A stretch of DNA of 64,000 bases from Micromonospora sp. HM5-17 (GTDB lineage: Bacteria > Actinomycetota > Actinomycetes > Mycobacteriales > Micromonosporaceae), in contig NZ_RJWA01000001.1 of NCBI RefSeq assembly GCF_003762835.1, positions 124,001-188,000 of the forward strand, given 5' to 3'. Numbering within the stretch: the first letter of the stretch is position 1; each line of letters opens with the position of its first letter. Of the stretch, positions 25,874-34,458 are shown in pieces. Below the pieces are notes generated by a model. It made no database searches, was not told where the DNA came from, and worked only from the letters and a program-made list of their open reading frames with translations. Position numbers and translations under genes: made by a program.

Positions 25874-27025
25874 TTACCCGGTCAGCATCCCCGAGCCGAA
25901 CAGGGCGTTGTTGGCGATGGAGTCGGCATCGCAGCCGAGGCCCGAGAACGTCATACCCCGTAGGCCCTTCGGGAATCCGTTCGGGAACAGGTCGTGCGGC
26001 GCCTCGCCGGACATCCGGTCACGCAGCTTCTCGGCGAAACCACCCGGCAGGTTCTCGGGCAGCTTGGGCGCGGCGCCGTTGTTGAGCCCGTCCTGCTGGA
26101 CGATGGTCGCGGAGAGCGTGCCGTCGTCGGTGAGGACCCCCACCGCCACGGTGTACTTGCCCAGCTCCAGCTCGCTCAGCGTCGTGGACTCCTGCTTGAC
26201 GACCGGGGTGGCGGACGATGCGACGACCTTCACCTCCGTGCCGTTGGCACCCTTGACGGTGAACCCGTCGCCACCCATCGCGGATGCCGTTCCCATCACC
26301 ACACCCCGCGACGCCATCAGTCGCGTCATGTCGAGGAAGCCACCCTCGAGCGGGAGGTTGGGCATCCTCACGGCCTTCGGCAGTACCGCGATCTGCTCGG
26401 CCGTGACCTCCTTACCCGACTCATCTCCCTGCCCCCGGACCATGACCGCGGTTCCGCTCGTGATGTCGCCGACGCTCCCGGTGACCTGGTGCGTCACCTT
26501 CGTGGAGCCGTCCGTGGTTATGGTGATCGTCTTTCCGCTCTCGGTCCGAAGGACCAGGCTGGACCCGTTGATCGCTTCCACGGTTCCTGCGGCGACCTTG
26601 AGATCGGCGCACTCGGTGGACGCGACCAGGGTCGCCGCCACCGCCTTGGCGTTCTCCAGGGCGGTGGGGGTCGGCTCACCACCGCCCCGGCCCACGGCGA
26701 CGAACCCGATGGAGAGCGTCACCGCCGCCACCCCTGCGGCGATGGCGATGAGCCTGGTGCGGCGAATGCCGGCCCAGATGCGCTTCGGTGTACGCCGCGG
26801 TGAGCTCGCGTTCAACGCGTTGAGCACGTTGTAGAGAGGCTGCGACGGTGGCGGCAGGTCGACCGGGGCCGCCTGACGCACTCCTGCCGCAACGCTGTGC
26901 CACCGGTGCAGCTGCGTCGCGCAGTCGGCGCACTCCGACAGGTGTGCGCGAAACGTGTCGTCCGGCGCCAATCCGTTGATGCGGGCGGCCATTTCCTCGA
27001 GGGTGAGGTGGGCAGAACTCGTCAT
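25874..27025 (-). CDS. Zinc-finger anti-sigma factor, membrane anchored
   Basis: This 383-residue protein has an N-terminal HLSECADCATQLHRW (H-x3-C-x2-C zinc anti-sigma motif, residues ~27-41), a transmembrane helix (RLIAIAAGVAAVTLSIGFVAV) and a ~270-residue extracytoplasmic part. The outer part contains repeated beta segments (GTVEAINGSSLVLRTESGKT, GDGFTVKGANGTEVKVVAS) like DUF5666 domains. It would hold its sigma factor at the membrane and release it on an outside signal. Its ATG overlaps the sigma stop (ATGA). Confidence 0.85.
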   Translation of the reverse strand: MTSSAHLTLEEMAARINGLAPDDTFRAHLSECADCATQLHRWHSVAAGVRQAAPVDLPPPSQPLYNVLNALNASSPRRTPKRIWAGIRRTRLIAIAAGVAAVTLSIGFVAVGRGGGEPTPTALENAKAVAATLVASTECADLKVAAGTVEAINGSSLVLRTESGKTITITTDGSTKVTHQVTGSVGDITSGTAVMVRGQGDESGKEVTAEQIAVLPKAVRMPNLPLEGGFLDMTRLMASRGVVMGTASAMGGDGFTVKGANGTEVKVVASSATPVVKQESTTLSELELGKYTVAVGVLTDDGTLSATIVQQDGLNNGAAPKLPENLPGGFAEKLRDRMSGEAPHDLFPNGFPKGLRGMTFSGLGCDADSIANNALFGSGMLTG

Positions 27026-27639
27026 CGCACATGTCCTTCCTCAGCCAAGGCCCGGGCGAGTACGGCCTTGGCCGACGCCAACCGGCTCTTCACGGTCCCG
27101 ACGGGTATCGCGAGCGCCTCAGCCGTCTCGGCCAAGGTGAGGCCGGCGCCGAACACGAGGTTCAGCACCTCACGGTGAGGCACGCTGAGCTTCTTGACGG
27201 CGCTCGCGACCTCCTCGGCTGTTGCCCGCTCGAGCGCCACCTCCTCCGGTCCGGGTTCCCTCGCCGGGTGCTCGACCAGAGCTTCTTGATCAACAAATCT
27301 CGCGCGCCGCCGCCGGAACCGGTCGCGGGCCTTCCGGCGGGCGATCGCGATGATCCAGGAACGGACGGACGACAGGCCCCGATAGGAAGCGGCGCCGTGC
27401 CAGACCGCGAGCATCGTGTCCTGGAGGATCTCTTCGCTCAGGCCACGGTCGTCCGTGACCAACCTCAGGTGGGCGAGGACCACCCCCGCGTGCCGTTGGT
27501 AGAGGGATCCGAGCGCGGATCGGTCACCTGCGGCGATGCGCTGGAGAAGCTGGTCGTCGTACCCGTCAGAACCCATGGCAGGTGGTCCGATCGCCACGGC
27601 GGTCGGCTGTAATCCATCTGGTCCCCTCACGTTCCGCAT
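27022..27639 (-). CDS. ECF RNA polymerase sigma factor
   Basis: This 205-residue sigma-70 family protein has region 2 at residues ~40-105 (SLYQRHAGVVLAHLRLVTDD, SEEILQDTMLAVWHGAASY, SWIIAIARRKARDRFRRR) and region 4 at ~145-200 (LSVPHREVLNLVFGAGLTLA, AIPVGTVKSRLASAKAVL). ATG 27639 follows GGAGGGG; the longer frame to 27744 is unlikely. It is co-translated with the anti-sigma gene. Confidence 0.88.
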   Translation of the reverse strand: MRNVRGPDGLQPTAVAIGPPAMGSDGYDDQLLQRIAAGDRSALGSLYQRHAGVVLAHLRLVTDDRGLSEEILQDTMLAVWHGAASYRGLSSVRSWIIAIARRKARDRFRRRRARFVDQEALVEHPAREPGPEEVALERATAEEVASAVKKLSVPHREVLNLVFGAGLTLAETAEALAIPVGTVKSRLASAKAVLARALAEEGHVR

Positions 27640-27899
27640 GTGTCCCCTCCAACTGGTACCTCCCGGGAAGACCGCGTCACCTGGTTGGTAGCGGCGTATC
27701 GCCGAAAGGTTCGGCGAGTCCCGAAACGGGCTGGGTGACCTCATGACGGGGACCGGTTACCGGTCAGGGAGCCATTCCGGCCGTACGGCGTCGGTTCGGC
27801 ACTCTCGACCGCCCCGACGCCCGGACACGCACCGCGCGTCCTCGACCAACCGCGCTACGTCTGGTCGCCGACCGTACCGGCGCGGAGGACCCGACGTGG

Positions 27900-28388
27900 G
27901 TGTGGCTCGCTGGCGGGCACGGCTGCCGGGGGACTGTCGGCCCTGGCGGCGAGAATCGCCGGCATGTCCCCCTACCCAGGCCCCACGACCTGACCTCGCT
28001 GGTCCTGCGCACGGACTTCACCGACGACACCGCGTGGGACAGGCTGAAGGCAGCGATCGACTCGGCCGACGACGTGTCGGGTGCGACCTACGTCAGCGAC
28101 CCCGCGTACGCCGGGGTGAGCATCCAGACCCTGGTCGACATCGACGCCGCCGCGAACGAGCGCGACAGGGTGTGCTACCTGTTCCTCGCGGATGCCACCA
28201 CCATGACCGATGACGAGCAGCGACTGCTCGCCGTCGACCTGTGGGGCGAACCCGGTCGCACCTTCCGGATGCCGCCACACGCGTACGCCGAGGTGTCCGC
28301 CAACCTGGCCACCGCGAACATGAGCTTCGAGGAGTTCGCCGACGCAGCCGACCAGTCCGGCACGTATCGAGGCCTCGCCGACGGCTGA
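27900..28388 (+). CDS. DUF6924-type small protein
   Basis: The product has about 162 residues from GTG 27900 (GGAGG 11 bases upstream). The start is uncertain because conservation begins only at DLTSLVLRTDFTDDTAWDRL, residue ~34. That segment and the rest (GVSIQTLVDIDA, TFRMPPHAYAEVSANLATAN) match the uncharacterised DUF6924 family by recollection. Function is unknown. It is divergent from the sigma/anti-sigma operon. Confidence 0.6.
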   Translation: MWLAGGHGCRGTVGPGGENRRHVPLPRPHDLTSLVLRTDFTDDTAWDRLKAAIDSADDVSGATYVSDPAYAGVSIQTLVDIDAAANERDRVCYLFLADATTMTDDEQRLLAVDLWGEPGRTFRMPPHAYAEVSANLATANMSFEEFADAADQSGTYRGLADG

Positions 28389-28431
28389 GCGACACCCATC
28401 AGCAAACCTGTCCGCCGACGAGCTGACGGGC

Positions 28432-29147
28432 TTACAGGCCGACGCGACGTCCCAGATCGGCCACCCGCTGGCCGACGAACACGCGCGGGTCCCGCAGCGA
28501 CGCCTCGGTCAGCCCGATCAGGTCGCCGACGTCGCGGACCAGCCACGCCCGGTGCCCCTTGTACGACAGGACCGTGGCCAGCATCTCGTGGTCACCGGTC
28601 TCGACCGCCCACGCACAGGCTTGATCGAGTAGCACGTCGGCGTCGGCGTACCGGCCGGCCGCCATGTGCAGCCACGCCGCGAACTGGGCCCACTGGCTGG
28701 CAAGGTCGATCATCTCGGCGCGTAGGTCGCCGCGGGATTCGGCCAGCGCCCGGCGTACCACGTCGAGGTGGGTCATGGTGGGGGCGATCAGTGGCGCCGC
28801 GCCGATCGCGTCGTCGAGACGACGCTGCTGGGCCAGGATCGTGCGCAGCGCGGCGACGGTAGCTCGGTCGAGCCGCGCCGGCCGGGCACCCGGGCCGCAG
28901 CCTCCGGGTCGACCGTGTGCTCCGTGACGAGCGCGGCGATCTGGCCCGCCGGCGCCGAGGGCGTCGTCCAGGCGCCGAGCGACATCAGCGCCACCTGGTC
29001 GCTTGCGTCCGGTCTCCAGCTCCCACAGGTAGGTGTGGGTGTGGCGGACGAGCCCGGCGAGCTGTCGGAGGGTGAGGCCGCGCCGTTCCCGTGGCGACGT
29101 AGCTCGGCGCCGAAGTGCGGGTCCACGACGATGGCAGGGCGGGCCAT
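28432..29147 (-). pseudogene. HTH regulator gene broken by frameshifts
   Basis: The gene begins at ATG 29147 (GGGAGA upstream) with MARPAIVVDPHFGAELRR. At ~29095 the HTH continues only in another frame (RERRGLTLRQLAGLV, YLWELETGRKRPG). At ~28960 the sequence returns to the first frame (QIAALVTEHTVDPEAAARV), and near 28885 it shifts again to a long C-terminal part (RATVAALRTILAQQRRLDDA to the stop at 28432). An intact protein of ~238 residues can be rebuilt with three single-base changes. Either it is a recent pseudogene or the assembly has indel errors here. Confidence 0.6.
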
Positions 29148-29248
29148 GGTGTCTCCCAGGTAGCGGGCTGGGGCGGCGGTCCCCCACGAAACGGCAGGCC
29201 CTCCCGCGAGTGAGGGCCTGACCAGCGTCTAAGGAGATCTCGTATGCG

Positions 29249-29336
29249 CGGAGGGCGTGGGATTCGAACCCACGAGGACGTTGCCGCCCTACCGGTTTTC
29301 AAGACCAGCGCCATCGGCCACTAGGCGAGCCCTCCC
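29249..29336 (-). tRNA. tRNA-Ser (TGA)
   Basis: This is a class II cloverleaf: acceptor GGAGGGC with GCCCTCC, anticodon loop CTTGAAA (anticodon TGA), a long variable arm and T-arm GTGGGTTCGAATCCCAC. The discriminator is G and CCA is not encoded. Confidence 0.95.
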
Positions 29337-29456
29337 GTGGCCGCGGTCGCCGACGTCCGACGAGCGCGACCGTGCCTAGTCTGCCACGAGCGCGGCCCGG
29401 ACGGGTGTCCCGGTCGTCCGGGATACGGGCGGCGTGCGACGGGGTGGCACGCGTGG

Positions 29457-29496
29457 CGGCCCCCGATCCGGTGAGCGTGACGGCCCCCGATCCGGT
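29457..29496. repeat. Direct repeat before quinone oxidoreductase
   Basis: The 16-mer CGGCCCCCGATCCGGT occurs twice with a 24-bp period, ending 12 bp before the ATG at 29509. Its place over the likely promoter suggests two operator sites. Confidence 0.5.
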
Positions 29497-29508
29497 AAGA
29501 CTGTAGGG

Positions 29509-30483
29509 ATGAGGGCGATCACTATCCCCGAACCCGGTGGACCCGACGCGCTGGTCTGGGCGGACGTGCCCGACCCCAGCCCGGGATCGGACGAGGTGGT
29601 GATCGACGTACGGGCCAGCGCGGTCAACCGTGCCGACGTGCTCCAGCGCCAGGGCCACTATCCGCCCCCGGCCGGCGCACCGCCGTACCCGGGGCTCGAG
29701 TGCGCCGGGGTGATCAGCGCGCTCGGGTCCGACGTGACCGGCTGGGAGGTCGGCCAGCCGGTCTGCGCCCTGCTCAGCGGCGGCGGCTACGCCGAGCGGG
29801 TGGCCGTGCCGGCCGGCCAGCTCCTGCCGGTCCCGGCAGGCGTCGACCTGGTCGACGCGGCGGCGCTGCCCGAGGTCGCCTGCACGGTCTGGTCGAACGT
29901 CGTCCAACTGGCCCGGCTCGGCATCAGCGAAACGCTGTTGGTGCACGGTGGTGGCAGCGGCATCGGGACCTTCGCGATCCAGCTCGGCGCCGCGCTCGGG
30001 GCGACCGTGCTGGTCACCGCCCGGGCCGACAAGCACGACCGGTTGCGCGAGCTGGGCGCCGCGCACGCCATCGACTACACGACCGAGGACTTCGTCGAGG
30101 CGACGAAGCGACTCACCGACGGCCGGGGCGCGGACGTGATCCTGGACATCATGGGCGGGTCGTACCTGGGCCGCAACGTGACGGCCCTGGCCACCGGCGG
30201 CCGGCTCGTGGTGATCGGGCTCCAGGGGGGCCGCAAGGGCGAGCTCAACGTCGCCGAACTGCTGGCCAAACGGGGCTCGGTGACCGCGACCGCGCTGCGC
30301 TCCCGGCCGGCGGCGGAGAAGGCCGCGATCGTCCGGGGCGTCCGCGAGGAGGTGTGGCCGCTGGTCGAGTCCGGCGCGATCCGGCCGATCATCCACCGGC
30401 GGCTGCCGATGGCGGAGGCCGCCGAGGCGCACCGGATCATGGAGTCGAGCCACATCGGCAAGGTGCTGCTCACGCTCGACTGA
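29509..30483 (+). CDS. NAD(P)H-quinone oxidoreductase (zinc-less MDR family)
   Basis: This 324-residue medium-chain dehydrogenase/reductase transfers electrons from NADPH to quinones by family membership. Visible motifs are SAVNRADVLQRQGHYPPPAG and PYPGLECAGVISALGSDV in the N-terminal domain, then the nucleotide fold LLVHGGGSGIGTFAIQLGAA and VIDxxGG-like ILDIMGGSYLGRN. The zinc ligands of alcohol dehydrogenases are missing, as in this subfamily. The ATG at 29509 is chosen because family similarity starts there (MRAITIPEPGGPD). It neighbours soxR, a redox-stress setting. Confidence 0.9.
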   Translation: MRAITIPEPGGPDALVWADVPDPSPGSDEVVIDVRASAVNRADVLQRQGHYPPPAGAPPYPGLECAGVISALGSDVTGWEVGQPVCALLSGGGYAERVAVPAGQLLPVPAGVDLVDAAALPEVACTVWSNVVQLARLGISETLLVHGGGSGIGTFAIQLGAALGATVLVTARADKHDRLRELGAAHAIDYTTEDFVEATKRLTDGRGADVILDIMGGSYLGRNVTALATGGRLVVIGLQGGRKGELNVAELLAKRGSVTATALRSRPAAEKAAIVRGVREEVWPLVESGAIRPIIHRRLPMAEAAEAHRIMESSHIGKVLLTLD

Positions 30484-30517
30484 CGCACGACACGGTCGTC
30501 CGCCGACGCGGCCGGGC

Positions 30518-30973
30518 TCAGCGCCGGGGCGTCCGCCGGGGAAGCAGCCTGCGCGGTCCCGGCCCCTCGGCCGCCAACCTGTCATCCGGGTTGTAGATGG
30601 CGCAGGCGCGCAGCGACAGGCAGCCGCAGCCGATGCAGCCGGACAGCCGGTCCCGCAGCCGGGTGAGCAGCTCGATCTGCTCGTCCAGGCGGTGCCGCCA
30701 CTGCCGGGAGAGCCGCGCCCAGTCGGCCTTGGTCGGGGTACGGGACTCCGGCAGCGTCTCCAGCGCCGCCCGGATCTCCTCCAACGAGACGCCAACCTGC
30801 TGGGCGATTCGGATGAACGACACCCGCCGCACCTCGGCCCGGTCGAAGCGGCGCTGGTTTCCGCTGGTCCGGGCGGCCCGGATCAGCCCGAGACGCTCGT
30901 AGTAGCGCAGCGCCGACGGGGCCACCCCGGACCGGGCCGCCAGCTCGCCGATGGTCAGCGTCTCCGGTCGCAC
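30518..30973 (-). CDS. soxR: SoxR, redox-sensing MerR-family activator
   Basis: This 151-residue protein has a MerR-type HTH (residues 6-50, TIGELAARSGVAPSALRYYE), a dimerisation helix and a C-terminal [2Fe-2S] cluster site Cys113-x2-Cys116-x-Cys118-x5-Cys124, diagnostic for SoxR. Oxidation of the cluster switches transcription on. GTG 30973 is the start that matches the family. It is divergent from the split transketolase, with a palindrome between them; in actinobacteria SoxR answers redox-active metabolites. Confidence 0.93.
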   Translation of the reverse strand: MRPETLTIGELAARSGVAPSALRYYERLGLIRAARTSGNQRRFDRAEVRRVSFIRIAQQVGVSLEEIRAALETLPESRTPTKADWARLSRQWRHRLDEQIELLTRLRDRLSGCIGCGCLSLRACAIYNPDDRLAAEGPGPRRLLPRRTPRR

Positions 30974-31020
30974 GTCGCGTCCACCTCCGCCCTCATGAAC
31001 TCCCTGCTGCACACGACTTG

Positions 31021-31040
31021 AGTTGAAGTGAACTTCAACT
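31021..31040. promoter_or_regulatory. Palindromic operator between soxR and transketolase
   Basis: AGTTGAAGT and ACTTCAACT are perfect 9-bp inverted arms around a GA centre. It is placed 14 bp before the transketolase ATG and 47 bp before the soxR start. Length and symmetry fit a MerR-family operator. I could not define clean -35/-10 boxes. Confidence 0.65.
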
Positions 31041-31054
31041 TGCAGGGTAGCCAC

Positions 31055-31750
31055 ATGACGATTTCCACCGCCACGCCGTCCGGCCGCCTGCTCGGGCCGC
31101 TGCTGCGCCGCCTGGAGGGCGACGAGAAACACGCGCGGAGCGCATACTCCACACTCGACGTGCTCTGGGTGCTCTACGACCGGGTCCTGCGGGTCTCCCC
31201 CGAGACGGTCGACGATCCGGACCGCGACCGCTTCCTGCTCTCCAAGGGACACGGGCCGGCCGCCTACTACGCGGTCCTGGCGGCCAAGGGCTTCATCCCC
31301 GAGACCTGGCTCGACGACCTCGCCGGCCCGGAGAGCCGGCTCGGCCACCACCCGGACCGGATGCTGGTGCCCGGGGTCGAGATCGGCAGCGGGTCGCTCG
31401 GCCACGGCCTCGGACTCGGCGTCGGGACCGCGCTCGGGCTGCGGGCGCAGGGCCTGACCAGGCCCCGGGTGTACGTCCTGCTCGGCGACGCGGAACTCGA
31501 CGAGGGCTCGAACCACGAGGCGATCGCGTACGCCGGGGCGACCCAGCTCGCGTCGCTCACCGCGATCGTGATCGACAACCAGTCCGCCACCCACGGCTGG
31601 CCGGGAGGGATCGCCAGCCGGTTCGCCGTCAACGGGTGGAGCACCGCCGAGGTCGACGGCCGGGATCACAACGCGCTGGAGCGGGCGTTGACCGCCCACC
31701 GGCCGGGTCAGCCACACGCCGTCGTCGCCGTCGTCGAACCGAAGGAGTGA
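31055..31750 (+). CDS. Transketolase, N-terminal (TPP-binding) subunit
   Basis: This 231-residue protein matches the first half of transketolase: KGHGPAAYYAVLAAKGF (His-Gly-His-like site), GSLGHGLGLGVGTALGLRAQ and the TPP motif GDAELDEGSNHEAIAYAG ending with the IDNQ-type IVIDNQSATHG. With the next gene it makes a two-subunit enzyme that moves two-carbon units between sugar phosphates in the pentose phosphate pathway. AGGG lies 7 bases before ATG 31055. The operator just upstream suggests SoxR control. Confidence 0.9.
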   Translation: MTISTATPSGRLLGPLLRRLEGDEKHARSAYSTLDVLWVLYDRVLRVSPETVDDPDRDRFLLSKGHGPAAYYAVLAAKGFIPETWLDDLAGPESRLGHHPDRMLVPGVEIGSGSLGHGLGLGVGTALGLRAQGLTRPRVYVLLGDAELDEGSNHEAIAYAGATQLASLTAIVIDNQSATHGWPGGIASRFAVNGWSTAEVDGRDHNALERALTAHRPGQPHAVVAVVEPKE

Positions 31751-31755
31751 CCGAG

Positions 31756-32658
31756 ATGCGGGAAACGTTCGTCGCCAGCGCCACCGACCTGTTGGCGGAG
31801 GATCCCCGGACCGCGGTCGTCCTCGCCGACATCTCGGCAGCGCTCTTCGCCCCGGCGGCCCGGCGCCATCCGGACCGGGTGCTCAACGTCGGCATCCGCG
31901 AGCAGCTCATGATCGGGGTGGCCGGTGGGCTGGCCCTCACCGGTCTGCGCCCGATCGTGCACTCGTACGCCACCTTCGTCGTCGACCGGACGTATGAGCA
32001 GCTCAAGCTCGACCTGGACCACCAGGGCGTGGGCGCCATCGTGGTCAGCGTCGGCGCCTCGTACGACGGGTCCGCCATGGGCCGGACGCACATGTCCCCG
32101 GGGGACGTGGCGCTGCTCGACACGCTCTCCGGGTGGACCGTGCACGTGCCGGGGCATCCGGACGAGGTGCCCGGGCTGCTCCGGGCCGCCGCCCGGCACG
32201 ACGACGCGGTCTACCTGCGGCTCTCCACCCAGGTCAACGACCTGCCCCTGCCCGGGGCGGGCCGGCTGACCGTGGTGCACCAGGGTGGCCCGGCCGCGCC
32301 CCTGGTGGTGGCGGTCGGACCGATGCTGCGCCCCGTGCTGCAGGCCGTCGCCGGGCTGGACGTGACGGTCGCGTACACCCACACCCCGCGCCCGTTCGAC
32401 GTCGCCGGCCTGCGGGAGCTGCTCTCGGGTGAGCCGGGCGGCACCGTCGCCCCGGCCGTGGTGCTGGTCGAGCCGTACCTCGCCGGTACGTCGGCCGCGG
32501 TGGTCAGTGCGGCGCTCGCCGACGTGCCGCACCGGCTGCTGGCCCTGGGTGTCGGTCAGGCCGATCTGCGCCGGTACGGCAGCCCGGCCGACCACGCCCG
32601 GTGGCACGGTCTGGATCCGGCCGGACTACGCCGGTCGATCACCGCCTTCCTCGGCTGA
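31756..32658 (+). CDS. Transketolase, C-terminal (pyrimidine-binding) subunit
   Basis: This 300-residue protein carries the second half: VLADISAALFAPAA, RVLNVGIREQLMIGVAGGLA (the catalytic Glu lies in GIREQ), PIVHSYATFVVDR and the C-terminal transketolase domain (RLTVVHQGG, VVLVEPYLAGTSAA). It starts 5 bp after the first subunit's stop, so the two are one operon. Split transketolases are known in actinobacteria and archaea; whether this pair serves sugar phosphates or a DXS-like/specialised reaction cannot be told. Confidence 0.9.
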   Translation: MRETFVASATDLLAEDPRTAVVLADISAALFAPAARRHPDRVLNVGIREQLMIGVAGGLALTGLRPIVHSYATFVVDRTYEQLKLDLDHQGVGAIVVSVGASYDGSAMGRTHMSPGDVALLDTLSGWTVHVPGHPDEVPGLLRAAARHDDAVYLRLSTQVNDLPLPGAGRLTVVHQGGPAAPLVVAVGPMLRPVLQAVAGLDVTVAYTHTPRPFDVAGLRELLSGEPGGTVAPAVVLVEPYLAGTSAAVVSAALADVPHRLLALGVGQADLRRYGSPADHARWHGLDPAGLRRSITAFLG

Positions 32659-32871
32659 GGCGGCCGGTTCCGGCCGGGCCGGCCACGGGGGCCGGGTCGG
32701 CCGGGACTGCGCGATCGGCGACCGGACCGGCCAGGAGCCGGCCGCGACGGCTGTCGGAGTGCCAGGTCGGGCGGCCGGGAAGAGGTCGGTCGGGAAGACG
32801 GCCGGGAAGAGGTCGGCCGCGGACCCGGGTCACCGCGGCGGTGGCCGCGCGACGTGGTGGGACGGGGACGC

Positions 32872-33588
32872 TCAGCGCTGGCCCGGGGTCTCCCACCGGC
32901 GGGTGCGTTCCCGTCCCAGGATCCAGAGCGCCTCGACGCCGTCCTTCCAGGTGATCTTTTTGCCCTCCTCGCGGCCCCGGGCTCGGTAGCTGATCGGGAC
33001 CTCATACGGGCGGATGCGGCGGCGCAGCAGCTTGCCGGTCACCTCCGCCTCCATCCCGAAGCCCTTGGAGCGGATGTCCAGGGATCGGTAGAGCGAGACC
33101 GGCATCAGCTTGAAGCAGGTTTCCAGGTCGCCGATGTAGGAGTTGAACAGGACGTTCGCGGCGGTGGTGACGGCCTTGTTGCCCATCACGTACCAGAAGC
33201 TGTAGGCGCTGTGGCTGCCGAACGTCCGATTTCCGTAGACCACGGTCGCCCGCCCGTCCAGCACCGGGGCGAGCAGCTTCGGGATGTCCTGCGGGTCGTA
33301 CTCCAGGTCAGCATCGAGGATGACCATGTACTCGCCCTCGGCGTGCTCGACCGCGGTCCGGATCGCCGCGCCCTTGCCGGCATTGCGCGGATGGGTAATC
33401 ACCCGAAGCCGGGAGTCGTCCGCTCGGCCGAGAATCTCTCCGGTACCATCACGGCTACCGTCGTCAACCACGACGAGTTCGATCTCGCACGGGTAGTCGA
33501 CCGCGAGAGTCTGCTTGATGGCGTCCGCGATGCGTTCTTCCTCGTTGTAGACCGGCATGAGGATCGAGAGCTTCACGGGGATCTCCAC
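32872..33588 (-). CDS. Glycosyltransferase family 2 (dolichol-phosphate-sugar synthase-like)
   Basis: The product has up to 238 residues. The GT2 core is clear: LSILMPVYNEEERIADAI, VVVDDGSRDGTGEIL (Asp for UDP/GDP), LDADLEYDPQDIPKLL (DxD-type) and GFGMEAEVTGKLL. It probably moves a hexose from a nucleotide sugar to polyprenyl phosphate on the inner membrane face. GTG 33588 gives MEIPVKLS; the GTG at 33576 with GGAG upstream is an equally good start. Confidence 0.88.
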   Translation of the reverse strand: MEIPVKLSILMPVYNEEERIADAIKQTLAVDYPCEIELVVVDDGSRDGTGEILGRADDSRLRVITHPRNAGKGAAIRTAVEHAEGEYMVILDADLEYDPQDIPKLLAPVLDGRATVVYGNRTFGSHSAYSFWYVMGNKAVTTAANVLFNSYIGDLETCFKLMPVSLYRSLDIRSKGFGMEAEVTGKLLRRRIRPYEVPISYRARGREEGKKITWKDGVEALWILGRERTRRWETPGQR

Positions 33589-33824
33589 GGTGCTGACGAC
33601 GAATCGGCCCTAGCCTAGCCTGCTGTGCCTGGTGTCAGGCACGGTCGCAGGTCAGCTCGCCGCCCGGCCAGCGCCGTACACCGATGTCGCCGTCGCCCGT
33701 CCCCGCCCCGACGTGCCCGGTCGCGCGTGCCAGGGCGGTGACCGGGGGCACAGGCCCCGCGCCGGCGGCGACCACGGGCCGCCTCGACGCCCGGCGCAGG
33801 GCGACCCGGGCCGGTCGAAACAGG

Positions 33825-34400
33825 TCAGACGGCGGCGGGGGTGAGCCGCGACGCCCGGGTGGGCCGGTGCGGGGCGGTGGCCGGAGTCGTCCGGGCCGGC
33901 GGGACCGCGCGGGCGTCGCGCGCCGGCACGACACCAGCCGGTACGGCGGGCGGGGCGGCCGGCGCCGTCGAGGGTGCCACCATTCTCGGCCGGAAGACGT
34001 GGTTGAAGAGCGCGTCGAGCTGCCACATCTGGCTGGGCCGGTCGACCCGGATCATGAAGCGTTCCCGGACGCCGTCGACCGCGGTCGCGGCGAGTTCGAG
34101 CAGGGAGGTACGGGGGTCCGGTGTCCAGGTGACGTTGCTGAGGTGCCGGAGCTCGGTGTTGAGGTGCAGCCGCAACCGCTGGAGCACCCGGCTCTGCTGG
34201 GTCACGACCAGCCGTCGGGTGGTGAGCAGCAGCAGGTAGCTGTGCGCCGGCTGTTCTGGACGGATGCAGCGGGCCACCAGGACAGCCGCGTCTGCGGCCT
34301 GCACGCAGTTGCGCAGGATCGGCAGGTGCCGGCTCACGGTCAGGCCGGCCACCCCGGTCTCGGCGGCGGCCGGCAGGAGCGTACGGACGAAGACATCCAT
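33825..34400 (-). CDS. Protein with PH-like domain and Pro/Ala-rich tail, unknown
   Basis: In this 191-residue protein, residues ~50-125 (HSYLLLLTTRRLVVTQQSRV, LNTELRHLSNVTWTPD, DGVRERFMIRVDRPSQMWQL) have the alternating strand pattern of bacterial PH-like domains. The last 55 residues are Pro/Ala/Thr-rich. The function is unknown. It stands alone between the GT2 and thiolase genes. Confidence 0.6.
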   Translation of the reverse strand: MDVFVRTLLPAAAETGVAGLTVSRHLPILRNCVQAADAAVLVARCIRPEQPAHSYLLLLTTRRLVVTQQSRVLQRLRLHLNTELRHLSNVTWTPDPRTSLLELAATAVDGVRERFMIRVDRPSQMWQLDALFNHVFRPRMVAPSTAPAAPPAVPAGVVPARDARAVPPARTTPATAPHRPTRASRLTPAAV

Positions 34401-34458
34401 GCCCGTTTCAACGACACGCCGACGGGGATGACGCGGCCGGACATGGATGAGAATGACT

